Source of the DNA: Persicaria tinctoria
Lineage: Eukaryota > Streptophyta > Magnoliopsida > Caryophyllales > Polygonaceae
NCBI GenBank assembly: GCA_037127255.1
Contig: JBANSL010000019.1
Coordinates: 18,933,001-18,997,000, forward strand
Direction of reading: 5' to 3'
Length of the DNA stretch: 64,000 nt
Positions 33,633-47,536 of this stretch are shown here, piece after piece. The notes beneath the pieces were generated by a model that was not told where the DNA came from, did no database searches, and was given only the letters and a program-made list of their open reading frames with translations. The first letter of the stretch is position 1. Every line of letters begins with the position of its first letter. The translations under genes and the position numbers were made by a program.

Positions 33633-34601
33633 GGTACTAAATACCACAATTCCAAAAAACTTTGCAAAAATGCCGGCATTTTGGGAAAATTTGCAAAAAT
33701 GCCATATTTCCCTAAAAATTGCAAAAATGTCAAGGTAAAACCCCCCCCAACACCGGCTATCCCATGTTTTATTGGAAAAAAAAAAGAAAAAGAAATTAGA
33801 GGCATAATTGCCTAGTAGGAGAGAGACAGGACAAGAAGGAGAAATATGGGGGGGGGGGGGTTAGTAAATGGAAATCCAATCACACCTCTCTCTCCCGTTT
33901 CAAACCATACCAATAGCAAAGAGAGAGAGAGAGAGAGGGCAGTTTCTTCATCGGCAGTTGCAGAGACGCCGCTTCGAGAGAGGAACAGCAAAGGAGAGAG
34001 AGCGGGCAAGTCCACCGTCGTCGGAAAGTACACAGCAGCCACGACCGCCGACGAAATAGAGAACATGTACGCCCTATCAGTCTTACTCTTCTCCCTTTGG
34101 TGGTACTGTGCGCAGGTGTGGGTCGGGGAAGCAGTGGGTGAAGGGGTTAGGGCAATGGTGGCCTGAATGGTGGGTCTGGGTGGTGGTTTTCGTGTTTGGA
34201 GAATGGTGGGTGGTGGTGGAATGGGTGGTTTTCGGGTATGGAAAGGAGAAATTAGTGGTTAGGGTTTCCACATGGGTGACAGTGGTTTTCGAAATGGGTT
34301 AGGGCAACGGTCGGGGAACTATGGATATGAGCAATTGGTGGTTTGAGGTTCGAATTGGGTGACAGGGGTTTGAAATTGGGTGACAGGGGTTTCCATTTTG
34401 GAGAGAAGGGTTCCGAAATTTGTTGTGGTAGGCGGAAAAGGGGAAATGACGAGATGTGGAAATTGGGATATATGGATGTCGTAGGTGGCCGATTGAAGGA
34501 GGTTTGAGGTATTGGTTATATGCTTCCGATTCATAAGGGGTGACATGGGTTTCACCTTGAGTGACAGGGGTATAGTGACATGAGTTTGTCTGTTAGGTGA
34601 C
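33633..34601 (+). mobile_element. Left end of VANDAL/Kaonashi-like MULE, with VANC-like leader
   Basis: The end carries three spaced TTTGCAAAAATGCC-type words (about 33660-33735) and GGTACTAAATACC. A similar inverted arrangement is seen at the very end of the window (about 63950-64000). A CT/GA-rich leader follows (33900-34065), resembling that at 60560-60730 in the second copy, and then a probable GT donor near 34065. The rest is leader-intron sequence with seven GTGACA words between 34276 and the LTR junction. Confidence 0.6.
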
Positions 34602-36552
34602 TGTTGTAGGAGGAAATCGAGTATGAAATATAACAAAATAAATCAAACCAGATTCTGCCCACGCAAATAATTACAAGACCTCCTTCTGATGTAGCAGCGG
34701 GAAGTCAGGATCGATCCACGAGGAAGCGTGTCAGCGGATCCTAGGCAACAGAGAAATCTCACAGAAGTCGACAACAAGGTCCTAGATGTCGAGTACAACA
34801 ACTCGACAGAAGATCGGACAGTCGAACACAGCACAGCAGCAAGCACAGGTTTAGTCGATCTCGACAAGAGCCTACTCGAGATCGAGTAAGGTCTTCGTCG
34901 ACGTCGGGTTGTCTTGGTCGAGTTCCTGCACACAGAAGCTACAACGACTTGGGTCGAAGATCAGTAACTCGAGATCGAGTAGTGCTAGTCGATCTCGAGG
35001 AAGACAGAAACTAAAACGAAAGAAAATAAAAACAAATGCTTTGGGGTTCGACTTAAACTGTATGAAAAGGATTTCCAAGATTGGGGTTTGCAACAACAAT
35101 AACCAAGCATGCATAAGGCAGAACTAAACAGATAATCATGTGAATCGCATCAAAGGGCCAAGCTTTCGCCTTTTCCAACAATTAGACAACTCTTTCAAGA
35201 AACCCTAATTGTCTCTACTGATTTTATGTTTACAATCCAAGTTGTTAGCATGAACCTCTATTAGATGGGTAATAAACACATAACAAGTAGTAGATGCTCA
35301 AAATAGGATAAAAGTCGGATCTTTACCTCAAACGCGCATGACTATCGTCGGGCTCGCCCCAATCCTAGAAGTGGGTGGACTACTCACGCTTCATTGCAAC
35401 TTCAGACATTGGTTGATGAAAAGAAACTAATTGCATTAAACCAAACTGTAGAAAGTACAAACCGAACAAAGCCAACTTGCTCTCGCTCCTTTGCTCCACT
35501 CGGCCTCCCTTTCTCTCTCTACTACTACTTCTCCTACTGAAATTGAATGACTAGAAATCAGCCCCATGGGCTTTATTTATAGGCTTCTAAACCTTGCTAT
35601 TCAAGGATAGAAATCTCTATCTATATCTAAAACTATATCTAAAAGCTTAATGATAAATAAAAGCAACAACATAATTAAATCTAAAAAAGGGAATTATATC
35701 TAAAGTCTTCAAGTGGATAAATCTCTCTTCTTCATGATAGATCTTGATAAAATCGGATAGAACTCGGCAATCTTCGGCTCCAAGGAATCCCAATCCGAGT
35801 AGGACAACTCACAACGCGTTACGCGGCTTCTGGAAAGTTCCTCGATCTCGAGTAAGTCTCCTCGATCTCGAGTAAGTCTCCTCGATCTCGAGTAGAACTG
35901 ACGTCGACTTGGCTGGCTCGGCGTCTCGGGTTGCTGGTCCTCGACAGGGCTCGGAGATGGCTCCTAGGCTTGGTCGATCTCGAGGACCTTACTCGATCTC
36001 GAGTAAAGGTGGCTCGTCGACTAGTGTGCTCGGCAGTGTCGGGTAGATCTTCTCGACATGCTCGGATATGGGCATGGCTTTGTCGACATCGAGGAAGGTT
36101 CTCGACATCGAGTTGTGGTGTCCACTCGCTAGGTCGGTTAGTCTCTCCTCGGCATCCTCGGACATGCTCTCCTTGACTCCGGGCATGGTCTTCGTGGCTT
36201 TTTCGACATCGAGTAGGAAACTCGATCTCGAGTAAAGGCTTGGAGTCGAGTTCTTCGTCTTCAGCTTCTTGACATGGGCTCCTCGAACAGTGCAGGTGTC
36301 TAGGCATGATTTGTCGAGATCGACTAGGTTTAGTCGACATCGAGTAGACTTGGGCCTCCGTCCTTGCTTCTTGGTTTCCCCCCGAAATGACTCCATATTC
36401 TGCAATATTAAACAGAAACTTATGTAGATCTCCATTTCTGACAAATAAGCATATACTACATAAATTCGACATATTCCCAACCCGAAATATGCAAAATGTA
36501 AATAATATGGAACTAAAATATGCATAAAGACATGGCTACTTTGGAGACATCA
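34602..36552 (-). repeat. 3' LTR of outer element
   Basis: 1951 bp. It differs in length from its partner (1931 bp) exactly by one extra copy of a 20-bp TCGATCTCGAG-containing repeat near 35832-35892. The minus-strand TATA box TATAAATA lies at 35574-35581. The ends read TG...CA on +. Confidence 0.93.
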
Positions 36553-36575
36553 AATCACCCCATACTTAGACTTGC
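36553..36575 (-). other. Polypurine tract of outer element
   Basis: On the minus strand AAGTATGGGGTGATT abuts the 3' LTR start TGATGTCTCC. It would prime plus-strand DNA synthesis. Confidence 0.75.
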
Positions 36576-38667
36576 TTATCCTCAAGCAATAACCAAACAA
36601 TAACCAAGACCTACAACACATCCTTCAAGTCTTCGCCTTTTGTCAAAAGCAACATCTCAAGTAGTAGCAATGTAAGACAAGTGAATTTAATGTCATCACA
36701 CATATATGAGCGATCCATAGGCATAGGCAATATAAATCCAACCTCACAGGAACAATGTGTTTACACTCAGCTCTCAATGCGTTTAGGCTATGAAGATCAA
36801 CTCTCAACTCGATTCCATATACAATCTCATAAACATTGCAATTTAAATATAAATCCACTTCGCAACCAATTATGAGAATGCAACAAGAATTATCAGGAGG
36901 ACTTCGCTCAATAGAAGCCTTCAAAGAAGATTCCATTCGGCGGGGTTGTAATGGGGCTTGGTAAGAAATATAAGGGTATGGAATTATTTGGCCATGTGGT
37001 GCTTAATAAAATTCGGGAATCAAGACTCCTAAATCTTCAACACAACTCAACCAAACCATAACTCTCAATCATAGGCATCAACCAAACTCTCCAATTTATC
37101 TCAATGAAGTATGTAACCTTTCAAACTTCCTCAACCTCTCGAAAGTATGTATCTTGCGAATAATGAAAGAAATAAGATAAATTTGGCTCATGCACTTTGT
37201 TCTCAAACATATATACTTTTTCTCTTCTTTTTTTCGATTTTTTTTAAAACGAAAATAACATAAAATAACACTGGTGCATTTATAGGGTGAGCCAAAAATC
37301 CTTTTACATAATATGCATAGCAAGATAAAAATATAAAACCAACCCATATCTTAATAAATTCAAAAATCCTCCTTTCTTGAAATGAAACACAAGCTCATTC
37401 ATCCACAAACCATTATTTCAACCAACTCTAAGTCTTGATTCCCAAATGGGGGTCAGGCTCAATTTGACTAAGGATAATTTTGTGGAGTTTATAATAAAAG
37501 TCTCAGGCTAATGTTCTGGTTTCAAGGAGGGATAATGCATGGTAGGTAAAGAGAGGATAAAATTGGCTTAAAAGGTGCCTCCATCATTTAATTCTCATTT
37601 ACATAAACATAAAAATGCATTGGCTTTGAATAACTATCACAACATTTAGAGATGCATAGGAAGAGTAAATACACTCAAGAAAGCAGAGGGATTTTTTATG
37701 TTCTCCCTATAAGGCCAAAATTCTCACTGGGACAATTTTTGTTGGATTTTAACCTTTAGCTTAGGATCATATGTGCTCAATTTCATCACAAGTTCACAAT
37801 CCATATAAAAACAATTTTGAGGACTTAGGCTAAACCTTCCAAACATGCCATAGGATTTACATGATCAAGTCAATCATTATTTATCATCATAGGACATCTA
37901 AGTTAGGGTATAAAAACTAAAACAATGCAAAAAATTTAAACATGCAAATTTTTTTTTCTTTTTTCGACATTTTCTATTATTTTATTTTATTTTTATATTT
38001 TTTTTAATGCAACTAAAAACAAGACTAAAATATGACAAAAGACTAAAATGCATAAAATTTTAAACATGAATGCATAACATAAAAATTAAAATTTCACCAT
38101 GTAAAACCAAAAGCAAGACTAAAAATATATAATAATAATGAGCTCTTCCCCCACCCCATACTTAAAATTTACAGTGTCCCCACTGTATAAAATCAAACAA
38201 AAACAAGAGTAAAGGAAGGAACTCACAGGATAACACATCGAGGAGGAAAACAGTTCAGGTCGAGTAAAAAATCTTTGTCGATCTCGAGTAGTGCAACTCG
38301 ATCTCGAGGAGGTTTCTGCGTCCAGTGGCTTCTGAAGTCGAGGAGCTTCTGGTGGCTTAGTCGATATCGAGTTGGCCTACTCGAGATCGACAAGTTTCTG
38401 GGCTCCTCCTCCTTGTTGTTGTTGACTTGGCCTTCGTCGATTCTGACTGTTTTTCAGGGACTTCTTATTCCACTTTTCGCGATCCTTATATGCTTGCCGA
38501 CCTAAAAGTGTTAGATTGCACACAAAAACAAGACTATCCACATAAAGTATTCTAAAAGACATAAAAACCAAAACCAAAAACCAAAAAGTTTAAAAGTTCC
38601 AAAATTCATAAAGTTTATATACATGCTCTAGATTTTAGAGTCGCTAGGCCGACTTCTCCGTTTGCGC
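36576..38667 (-). other. Non-coding internal part of outer element
   Basis: About 2.1 kb of AT-rich sequence lies where an autonomous Ty3 element would have reverse transcriptase and integrase. I see no polymerase or integrase motif in any frame. Confidence 0.7.
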
Positions 38668-40657
38668 TCAAGGACCATTAGTGTGGGGCCCGCTCATGCT
38701 TGGCCCTTCTCCTGGACCATCTAGGTCCTGATTGTAGTATGCGAGCTCAGCTGATAGGTGGTTGCTTGCATAATCTTCCTTCTCTTTCTCCTTCTTTCTT
38801 TCAGCTCTTAGTTTCCGCAGATTCTCTCGCCACGGGGCCTTACCTCCCCTTAAATTATTGATAACTTTCTTTATGGACTGAGGGGGAGTAGAATTCATAC
38901 CTGAACTTACCTTTTCGGACCCAAAACAAAAATCTTTGGGCTTGGGGCTAGTTGATGTCGAGTACTGCTGGTCGACCTCGAGTACAGGGACCCCATACTT
39001 AGGATCTGAGCAAGTCATTGGCTCAGCAGAGGAAGTCGACGTCGACAAAGGCTTGTCGAGATCGAGTAGAAGGGTTGTCGAGATCGAGGATGCTTGGTCG
39101 ATCTCGAGGACAGTGCTGGTGCTTTCCTCCGCTGATTGCTTGGTCCCGTGGTTGCTGATGCTTTTTACCTCCAGCTATGAAATTTCCTCCTTTGCAGGAC
39201 CAAAAGAGAAATCTAAAACCTCGTCGCCTATGGTGAATGTGAGCGATCGATTCTTAACACTAATCTTGGCATCTGCAGTAGCTAAGAATGGTCTACCAAG
39301 AATAATAGGGCTAGTAGGATCTTCAGCACAATCTATAATAAGGAAATCTGCTGGAACAAAGAATTTACCAACCCGGACGGGGACATTCTCAACTATACCT
39401 GTAGGGATGACCACTGTATTGTTTGCCATGTATAGCTTGGCATTCACAGGTTCTATGCATCCTATCTTTACCTTCCGCCAGATTGATAAGGGCATGATGC
39501 GCACACTTGCTCCTAAATCACACAGAGACTCATATTTATATTGTCCAAAACCCCTAGTAACAGAAAACTTACCAGGGTCAGGTCTCTTTTCAGGGAAGTG
39601 GAGTACTTTGCATTCGCCTGCGATCTCTGAGATAGATCGCTTCTTGCTCAGGATTTCCTTCAGAAATTTGACATATCCAGGCATCTCTTGCAGGGCTTCT
39701 GTAAAAGGAATAGAGACATTAAGTTCTTGCAGCATATTAACAAAACGGTTAAACCTACCTGCAGTGGGATCTTTCTGTGCCTTGGAAGGAAAAGGCAGTG
39801 GGTTTTTCTGCTTCGGAGCCAGATCAGACGTCGGAGGTATTGCACAGTCGTCGACCTCGTCTTGTTTTTCCTCGATCTCGACCAGTGGCTCCTTGACATC
39901 GAGTTGGGTTGTCGACCTCGAGTTGCTGGGCTGCGCAGTGGAGTCCGAGCTGGGCTTCTGGGCTTGGTCGAGGAAAGTTTTGTCGAGATCGAGTACGCTC
40001 TCCTCAAGATCGAGTAGATTTTGTTCTGGGTCGAGTTGCTGCTCTGCCTTGTTCTGATGTTTCCCGACCTCTGGCTCGTGTAATTGATGCCCACTTCCGA
40101 GTTTGATAGTTGCGACGTGTCTGGTTTTCCCCTTAGGATTTGGTTCTGTTTGCCCAGGGAGTTGTCCGGATGGTCGTGGGATCTGTGCAGCGATTTGACC
40201 CATCTGGGTCTCTATTCCCCTTTTCCAGATGTCCAGTTCTCCAAATTTTGTAGTGATGTTCTAGAACTGGTTGTTGATTGTGCCCTGATTTCGACGCATC
40301 TCCTCAAGAATGAGCTGCAGATCATCCTTCTTTTGATCCCTTTCTGGATGTCTTGGAGCTCTGTATGGTGGGGGGTTCCTAGGAGGACCTTGGTTCCATT
40401 GTGGTTGATAGAACCTTTGATCTCCCATGTAGCGATTGGGATCCCCAGCGTAGGCTACCTCTTAATATGCCTCTGCCATCCTGACTTGCTCAGTGTGTGG
40501 GCACTCAGTAGTGGTGTGCCGCTGTGATCCGCATTCGATGCAAGGCTGGTTGACAGACAGATATTTGACTTGCTTGAGGAGCTTGCGATTCTGGTCTCTA
40601 TAGAACTGCTCCCTGACATCTGGGTCAATCTCCTTTGCTGGCTCATAGAGTGGCATA
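38668..40657 (-). pseudogene. gag zinc knuckle, retropepsin and C-terminal tail
   Basis: One reading frame continues from the interrupted gag. It holds a CX2CX4HX4C nucleic-acid-binding knuckle (CIEC...H...C, about 40530-40570), a low-complexity linker rich in D/L/E and S/T encoded by TCGA-rich repeats, and a retropepsin-like domain with active site CDLGAS followed by IILGRPFLAT (about 39250-39560). A basic C-terminal tail (RAERKKEKEKE) follows. Stops break the frame at 40462 (TAA), near 40261 (TAG) and at 39175 (TAG). All are compatible with C-to-T changes from CAA/CAG, but that is inference. Confidence 0.8.
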
Positions 40658-40658
40658 G

Positions 40659-42640
40659 TGTAAAGGCTCAGATTTTTAAATTCTAATTTCTTAGAAAAAG
40701 GAAAATCAAAATGAATTTAAAAGCGGAATTTAACGGAAAACTCGCTAACTCGGATTCTAGAACTAATAAAACGGATTTTCGGCAAAAAAAAAAATATAAT
40801 AATAATAATAATAACAATATTAAATAAAATTAAAAACTAAATTGGCATGGGAATATTGATCCTCGGATTATTTGAAACCTTTTAAAATGAGTTCCGGCAT
40901 GATTTTAATGGAATTTTCCGACGGATTTCAATTTCGCTACCTTGATTTGAGAATTTGAAATATGAGCGGGATTTTACCGGATAAATTAATTCGATTTAAA
41001 AGTTCACGTCGAGATAGGGTCGAGGGAGCGAGTTTTTGGGTTTAATTTTGGGAAATTTCAAATTCAATACTTTGCAGATCACTAGAAAAGTTTTCTTCCT
41101 CTCTTACACTTCTGAATCTTAGCAGGAAAAGGAGTCAATAACAACTCCTCCCTTCCTCTTTGGTGTAAGCACTATCACACCCATCATTCTCCCACCCACA
41201 ATTTCTTCACCATTTTAGGAATAAAGTCAAACAATGCCTTGCTGTGGTGCAGCCAGCCCACGCCACTGCACACTCTGCACTCCCTCTTCTTTTGTCTTCC
41301 AGCCTGCATCCCCACCTTTTATTTCAAGCTCTTCAGACCCATTCTCACTTCACACTCAAGCTCTTCCTCCCTTGTTTGTCTCGCCAACAACACCAACCCA
41401 AAAGCACTCCCTCCCCTCTTTTCTCCCATGTCTTCTGCAGTAAAACAAACCAACACCTCCTTGATCCGCCTCTGCTCGCCAGCTCCACTGCTTCCTCACC
41501 GTTCACCGCAACAATGACCACCAGCACCGCTGTCGTCGACGGCCACCCCGACCTCGCACCTTGCCTCCGTTTCTGAGCAGTAGCAGCACCACCCTTGTAC
41601 CACCGTCTCCCTCCATCTCAAAGCACATCGAGGGCCCTGTTTTCCCCTCGAAGATGAACGCCGAGCTTCTAAGCGCTTCCACCACCTTCCGAGTAGAGCA
41701 GCCGCATCTTCCTCACCTCCGACGTCCGAGCCAGGTACCGCTAGGAGCACTACCGTCGAGCCCCTTCTTCTCCTCTTCTCCCCTGTTTCCGGCCCCCGCA
41801 GCGGTAAGCCTCACTCCTTCTCCTTCCGCTCAAAACCAATGTAAAGCTTCGCCTTTTGACTAAGATCTTCACCCAGGACCAAGGACGCATCCCTGAGCCT
41901 CCGATGACCTCAAATTAAAGCTTTCCGAGCGACGTTTCCCGGCGAGTCGACTCCCTCGGTGAGCTCTTCCTTCCTCCTCCTCCTTTTCCTTCCTATTCTT
42001 GTGTGTGTCTGGTAGTCGGTGTCGTTTAGTCATCGTCGTCCTCGGAGTCGGGGTCTGGGTTACCGCCGGCCAGTCTTTCCTCTCCCTCCGTCACTTTTTC
42101 GAGCAGAAGCCTGCTCTTCCTCTAGTCTTTCAATCATGGAGGGAAGAAGAAGACCAGGCGGGCCCTCCCCGAGTCCCCAGTCCACAGGTCTTGGCACGTC
42201 ACCCTGGCCTACTTTTTTTTTTTTTTAATATCTCCAATCCGACTTCTATTGAAATGGGAGAATGGAATGCTTCTTTGGGCCTGATTCTTTGGGCCGATCT
42301 GCTTGTTTTAAAGAGGGATTCTTTGGCTTCACTGAATTATTAATGGTTTAGATTTGAATATTTGACTTACGTTTTGACCCGGCTCTGCCCTGGTACCCCT
42401 TTTGTATTGTACTTTACTTCCGCTTTTGTATGACTATGAGTTTTCTACGCTTAGACTTACGGCAGGTACAAGGGACTTCCCCGGGGATTCCAACGATCCC
42501 TTGAAATTTGGGTCTGAAATCCCACTTGAAAGCGTTAGTTAGGATTTCAAACCTTCAACCTGTACTCGGGGCGCAAGATCCTAACAAGGGGTTTCATCCC
42601 TAGAAACGTAACCCGGGAATCATAATCCCGGGCCGTTACA
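40659..42640 (+). repeat. 5' LTR of inner element
   Basis: 1982 bp. The first 1670 bp are near-identical to the 3' LTR. From about 42329 to 42575 the sequence is unrelated to its partner, and the last 65 bp match again. It ends CCGTTACA. Confidence 0.9.
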
Positions 42641-45600
42641 AAGTTGGTATCAGAGCCGAGGTTTTGCAAACCGAGTATGATAGGTTGAAGTGGTTTTGAA
42701 AATGGCCCAAGGTTTTCAAATGACTTTTCAAAAAGTTTTAGAAAGGGAAAAATGAATTTAATATGGCTAACTCAAATGGATTAAATATGAACTTGACTCA
42801 ATAAATCAGGTAATCCAAGAAAGGGAAACGACAGGGTAGTAAAGGCGCTAGACCATCCCTATTGGATGTAGTTGGGAACGGGTAGGCAAAATACTAGCTT
42901 TCTTTTACAGGCGGGGTTTGAAGACTCCAAGGAGCCCGAGGGTTGGAGTAGCTGGGGTAAGGGGGCCGTGAGGTTATTGCCCCTCCGGTTAGCCGTCCCT
43001 CGAAGGACGACATAGATCGTCTCTGTTATTATATGCGTTATATCCAACTGGGCCTGAGGGCGATCCTCCTCGAAGAAGATCATAATAATTCCATTGATTG
43101 TTTCCATGTTGAGTGTTATTGTGCTTAAGGTAGAAAACTAGTTGGTATGCCTTAACTTGATCATGTAGATGTGTGAACGGGATAGCGGGCGGGAACCCTG
43201 TCCTTATGTAGTCGGAATTCCCGTCTTGTTGAAATAACTCTTCCCTAATTCAAACCCTTTGATGATTCTGACTCCGTCATCCGTCCCAGCAAAACATTTA
43301 TGCATGTTAGCAAGGGTCGAAGAGCATCCGCTCTCCCCGTTTTGAGTCCTGTTTTGTATCCCACCACCAATGCTTTTATCGAGTCTCGTACCTTAGGTTG
43401 GTGTCTTCCACGGGAAAATTTGGGTCGGTCAACTAGCTACTTCCGGGGGTGTGTCGAATATGGGAAATTCATGAGTGTTTTAGGGAGGGTGATCAATGAA
43501 ACAATTTCGAGTTAGAAGTGATTTGTCTTATGGAGTTATCCTTCTCGATTCTTATATTGGTCAACTGTGTCTTCTTACCACGAGAGTCTAAACACAAATT
43601 CTACCCTCTCCTCTTGGAAACAGTGTGAATGTCCTTGTGTCATACCGAGTGAGTCATACTAGTGTCCCAAGGGGAACCGGGGTGATGAGTCAGTGATTTC
43701 CCTTGAGGAATTCTGTTAGGTTATGATAGTAGCCCATCTTGTGATTGCATGACATAATGCATTGATATATTTCAGCATGACTTGTCTGATATCTTGCATG
43801 ATTGCAATTGTGAATGAGTATATGTGCCGTGTGTATGAATTTCTATGATTACTGTCTTCCCATGAATTAGGTTCATGATAGTGTGGTTAACCCTCGTTGT
43901 ATGATCAATATATGAGATGAATTCCTTAGCATGTTAAGTTGATCAAATTGAACATCGTTGACTATATACTTGCTTAATGAGTGTTGGTAGTATCATGTAG
44001 GATATATATCTCCTAATTATAGACCATCGTGCAATTATGTGCCATACTTATCATGCTACATTTACATGGTTGTATTTGATGTGATAGTTGTTATGCCCAA
44101 ATGACTTCACCCTATCCCCTGACATGATTATTCGAGTGCGTCTTATCATGCTTACCTTGAACCTACATTGTTTTGAGCTGCTTATGTGTACACTTAAAAT
44201 GAGTAATGAATCATACATTTAGGATATCCTATAATGCTCGCTATGTCATATATAACTTATGCTGCATATGTCTACTGTCGGTTCGTGCATACACGATCTT
44301 AATATGTCAAGCATGATTAGTGCATGAGATGATAAGTTTTAGCATGTTCTGCGTGCACGTAAAGTTGATTATATGAACATGTTATGAATGCATAAGATGT
44401 TATTCCTTTTAATAGGTACATGCTAGTGTGGAATAATATGATTGAGATATTTTGTAATTGCTACGTGTATGCTTTCCGCACTTGTAACCTCATAGAATAC
44501 CCTAAGGGCATTGTTGTAACTCTCGAGTTCGCGTCTTGTTTTGAGTCTCGTCATCTCTAGTCCTGGTCTATGTCTGAATCTTTAAGGAAGTTGTGTTGTC
44601 TCCCCTTGCCCCCTATCTCCGTGACTTCTAATCCCTCGCGATCCCCTTGATGGACGTCGACATAGAAGAGAAAACGAGCGATCGAATGGCACCAGAGTGG
44701 CCCAACGGAAGTGTGGTGGGCCCATGGCCCATGGACCCTAGGATCGATATCACCAAAGGAAGGACGCCCTTAGAAGATGGTGGTTGCAGACGTGATCCTC
44801 CTAGATGACTCAAGGAATGACGTTCTTCATCCGAATCGTGATCTCTCCTATGCGATCTAGAATCGGTGTCGTGCGATAGGCTTGGAACTAACTAAATTGA
44901 TGTGTGATGACTGATAAGCTGAACTGGCAGTGAATGATTACTTGACTAACTTATGTCTGTGATGATGTGCCTATATGCTTAAGTGTACTGACCTGCTAGT
45001 AAATCGACTATGGGTTATATATGTGGTGGTGTATTCTTCTTGGGAATGAGTCGAGTGTTTTCTTCGGTGAGACAGGTCGGAAAGTAGCAGGTAGATTGAG
45101 GCCTTCAGATTGGGTCAGTGGTTGTGTGAGGTGGGGTGCAGGAAAGATGTGTCAGCAAAAGTAGAGCCGAGTGAGTTGGGATTTGTCTGGAATAGCAGTC
45201 GGCGAGTATAGTTGAGCTTCCAGGTAGGTTTTAGGTGAGGAGTGGAGTTAGTATTGCGAGATTCCGAGGGAAAGGTCTTCGTTAGAGGTAGTGTAGGGTG
45301 ATAGCATGTGCGAGTAGTGTAGTTCTAGAGGTGGATGAGTGAGTTAAGAGTAGATCGGATGGATTCTTGAGAGGAAGTGTTGTGAGACGATTGGTGTGCG
45401 AAGGAAGGTGTCTAGATAGTTAGGAGCGGATCTTGGGCGATGATGAGGATGATTGGTTAGAGAATGTCTAAGAAGTCGTAGAATTTGGAACTAGGTTTTA
45501 TGTGCGATGATTGGGAGCGGTGTTGGGAAAAGGATGAGGTTGAGGAATTGCTAAGGAAGAGTAGTGTGAGGTTGCTTGGGAAATTATCGATCTCGGATAT

Positions 45601-47536
45601 TAGGTTGTCCATATCAGGATTGTACGTGTAATGAGTATTTGAGAATTATTTGGATAGAATTGCTAGTGCTTTGAGAATTCATGAGAGAAGGATTTCTAGA
45701 TGTGTTGTTGGGGGATTTTAGCATAGGGAATGAATCGGGATTTATTAGTAGAGATTATTATGGCTATTGAGGTATTTGAGGATGTGAGATGAGTCTTCGA
45801 GGAAAGGTTGGTAGCTAGGCAAGGATGTCGTTGAGATTTCTAGTAAGATCGTGTCCTTAAGGTTGAGATAGAGAGATTCGGAGCTTGAAATTGGGGATAT
45901 GCCGATACAAGGATCTAGAATAGGTCAACATAAGGAGTCATGAGTGGTTCAAGTTTCGTGAGTTTCGAAATGGGATGAGTAGATAGAACCAATGGTTTGA
46001 CTTTGAGGATAGGCGCTGGTGATGAGGGCCTAGACGATTTGTGGTTGGTAGTAGCACTAGATGGGTTTCTGCGTTAGAGTTGGTCGGGAGTGATAAGTGT
46101 GAGATGATCAGTATGAGTTGGGTTCTTAGAGGTGGATGACTAGTGAGAGAGGTTAGTGATGCGGGAAGAGTGATTAGGTTAGCAAGGTGATTCGAATGTC
46201 TCCTTGAGGGATAATAGTCAGATAGAGTATTGAGAGCCTAGGAAGAGTAAGTGAGATTGTTAAGGAGCAGCTAGATCGATCGTGAAGGCGGTTCAGTTGA
46301 GGACTTGAGATTTCTCTTAGAGGGTAAAGACGGGACTAGTAGGGAACCCCTAGGACGAGGGTGTGCCTTGTAGGGAGCCTTGGTAGTTGCTCGAGATGTT
46401 AAGCTATTCGGAATAAGGAATTGTGTGATTGGGAACTCCGGGATATAGTTTTAGATGGTCGAGTGGAAGGTAGGATTTGATCACTTGGGATGTCGAAGTG
46501 GATTGGTTCTTAGATGGCTTGATGGCATAGGAGTTGGGATGCTTAGTAGTTAGTTTGGGTAATTGGCCTTGTTGCAGATAGTCGTGAGGCTAGAGAATCT
46601 GTATATGAGCGGGATGCAATGGTGTCTAGAACTAGTATTGGATTGAGTTGGTGGACCTAGGTGAGGATGATCTTGATGCGAGAGATAAGGAGTAGTAGTC
46701 ATGTCTTGTTATGATTGAAAGTTGTAGGCAGATTCTCTTGAGGATGTGATCTAGTGTATGCTTTAATTGGGGCTGAGTGTGGTGCGAATTATATGCTTTA
46801 GACGATGATGAATCCTACTATGTACGATGCCATGCTAGATCTGTTATGAGATGTGACTATCCTTGGCATGCATATGATCTATTTATGAATGTGCGATACG
46901 ATTACTATATTATATGATGTCTTGAATTGGAATTGCTAGGATGATAGAATCGAATTGATGAAATTTGATTCTGACTTGGAACCTAGGAAGGAAATATGGG
47001 AATAGCCCTTAGAGGTGGATGATTCCACCACCTGAGATTGAAACTTGCTTGGCTAACATCGAGTTAAGGGATTTTGAATGATGATTAAAAATGACTAAAC
47101 TTGGATTTTGAAAAACCAAACGCGATCAAGAATTTCAATTATTTTGAGACCAATCCTTTTCAAATTGAGGAACCCTTTTGAAACTTTTCCAAACCGAGCT
47201 TGCATTATGACGCCTCACGAAGTGGATACATGCATTTTATAGGGGTCCTTATAGACTGCTTGCTAAGACCTAGTGGAGACGCTGTAATGCTTTCGAGTTA
47301 TGATATAACCGAGAAGTCGGAGTAAGGATGTGGTAAGGGCCCATATCACACTCTCGCTACGACCTATCGTGGATATTATGATCATGACGACGATGCTGTG
47401 AGGATCTCATAGGGGCACTTATGAGGCACTTACATGATCAATGGAATGGTCCTTGGACTCACCTACTTCCAACTTCATCCCCTACCTTGTTTTGGTTTTA
47501 GTCTCGGGGACGAGACTTGTTTTTAGAGGTGGATGA
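42641..47536 (+). other. Non-coding interior of inner element
   Basis: 4896 bp after the primer-binding site. The second half is G/A/T-rich, with many GAGTG/GTTAG-like words. No gag or pol motif is seen on either strand. Confidence 0.7.

Noticed and set aside
41244..41576. A 110-codon frame conserved at 48120-48452
   Set aside because: The two copies are parts of the two LTRs of one element. Conservation reflects recent LTR duplication, not coding selection.
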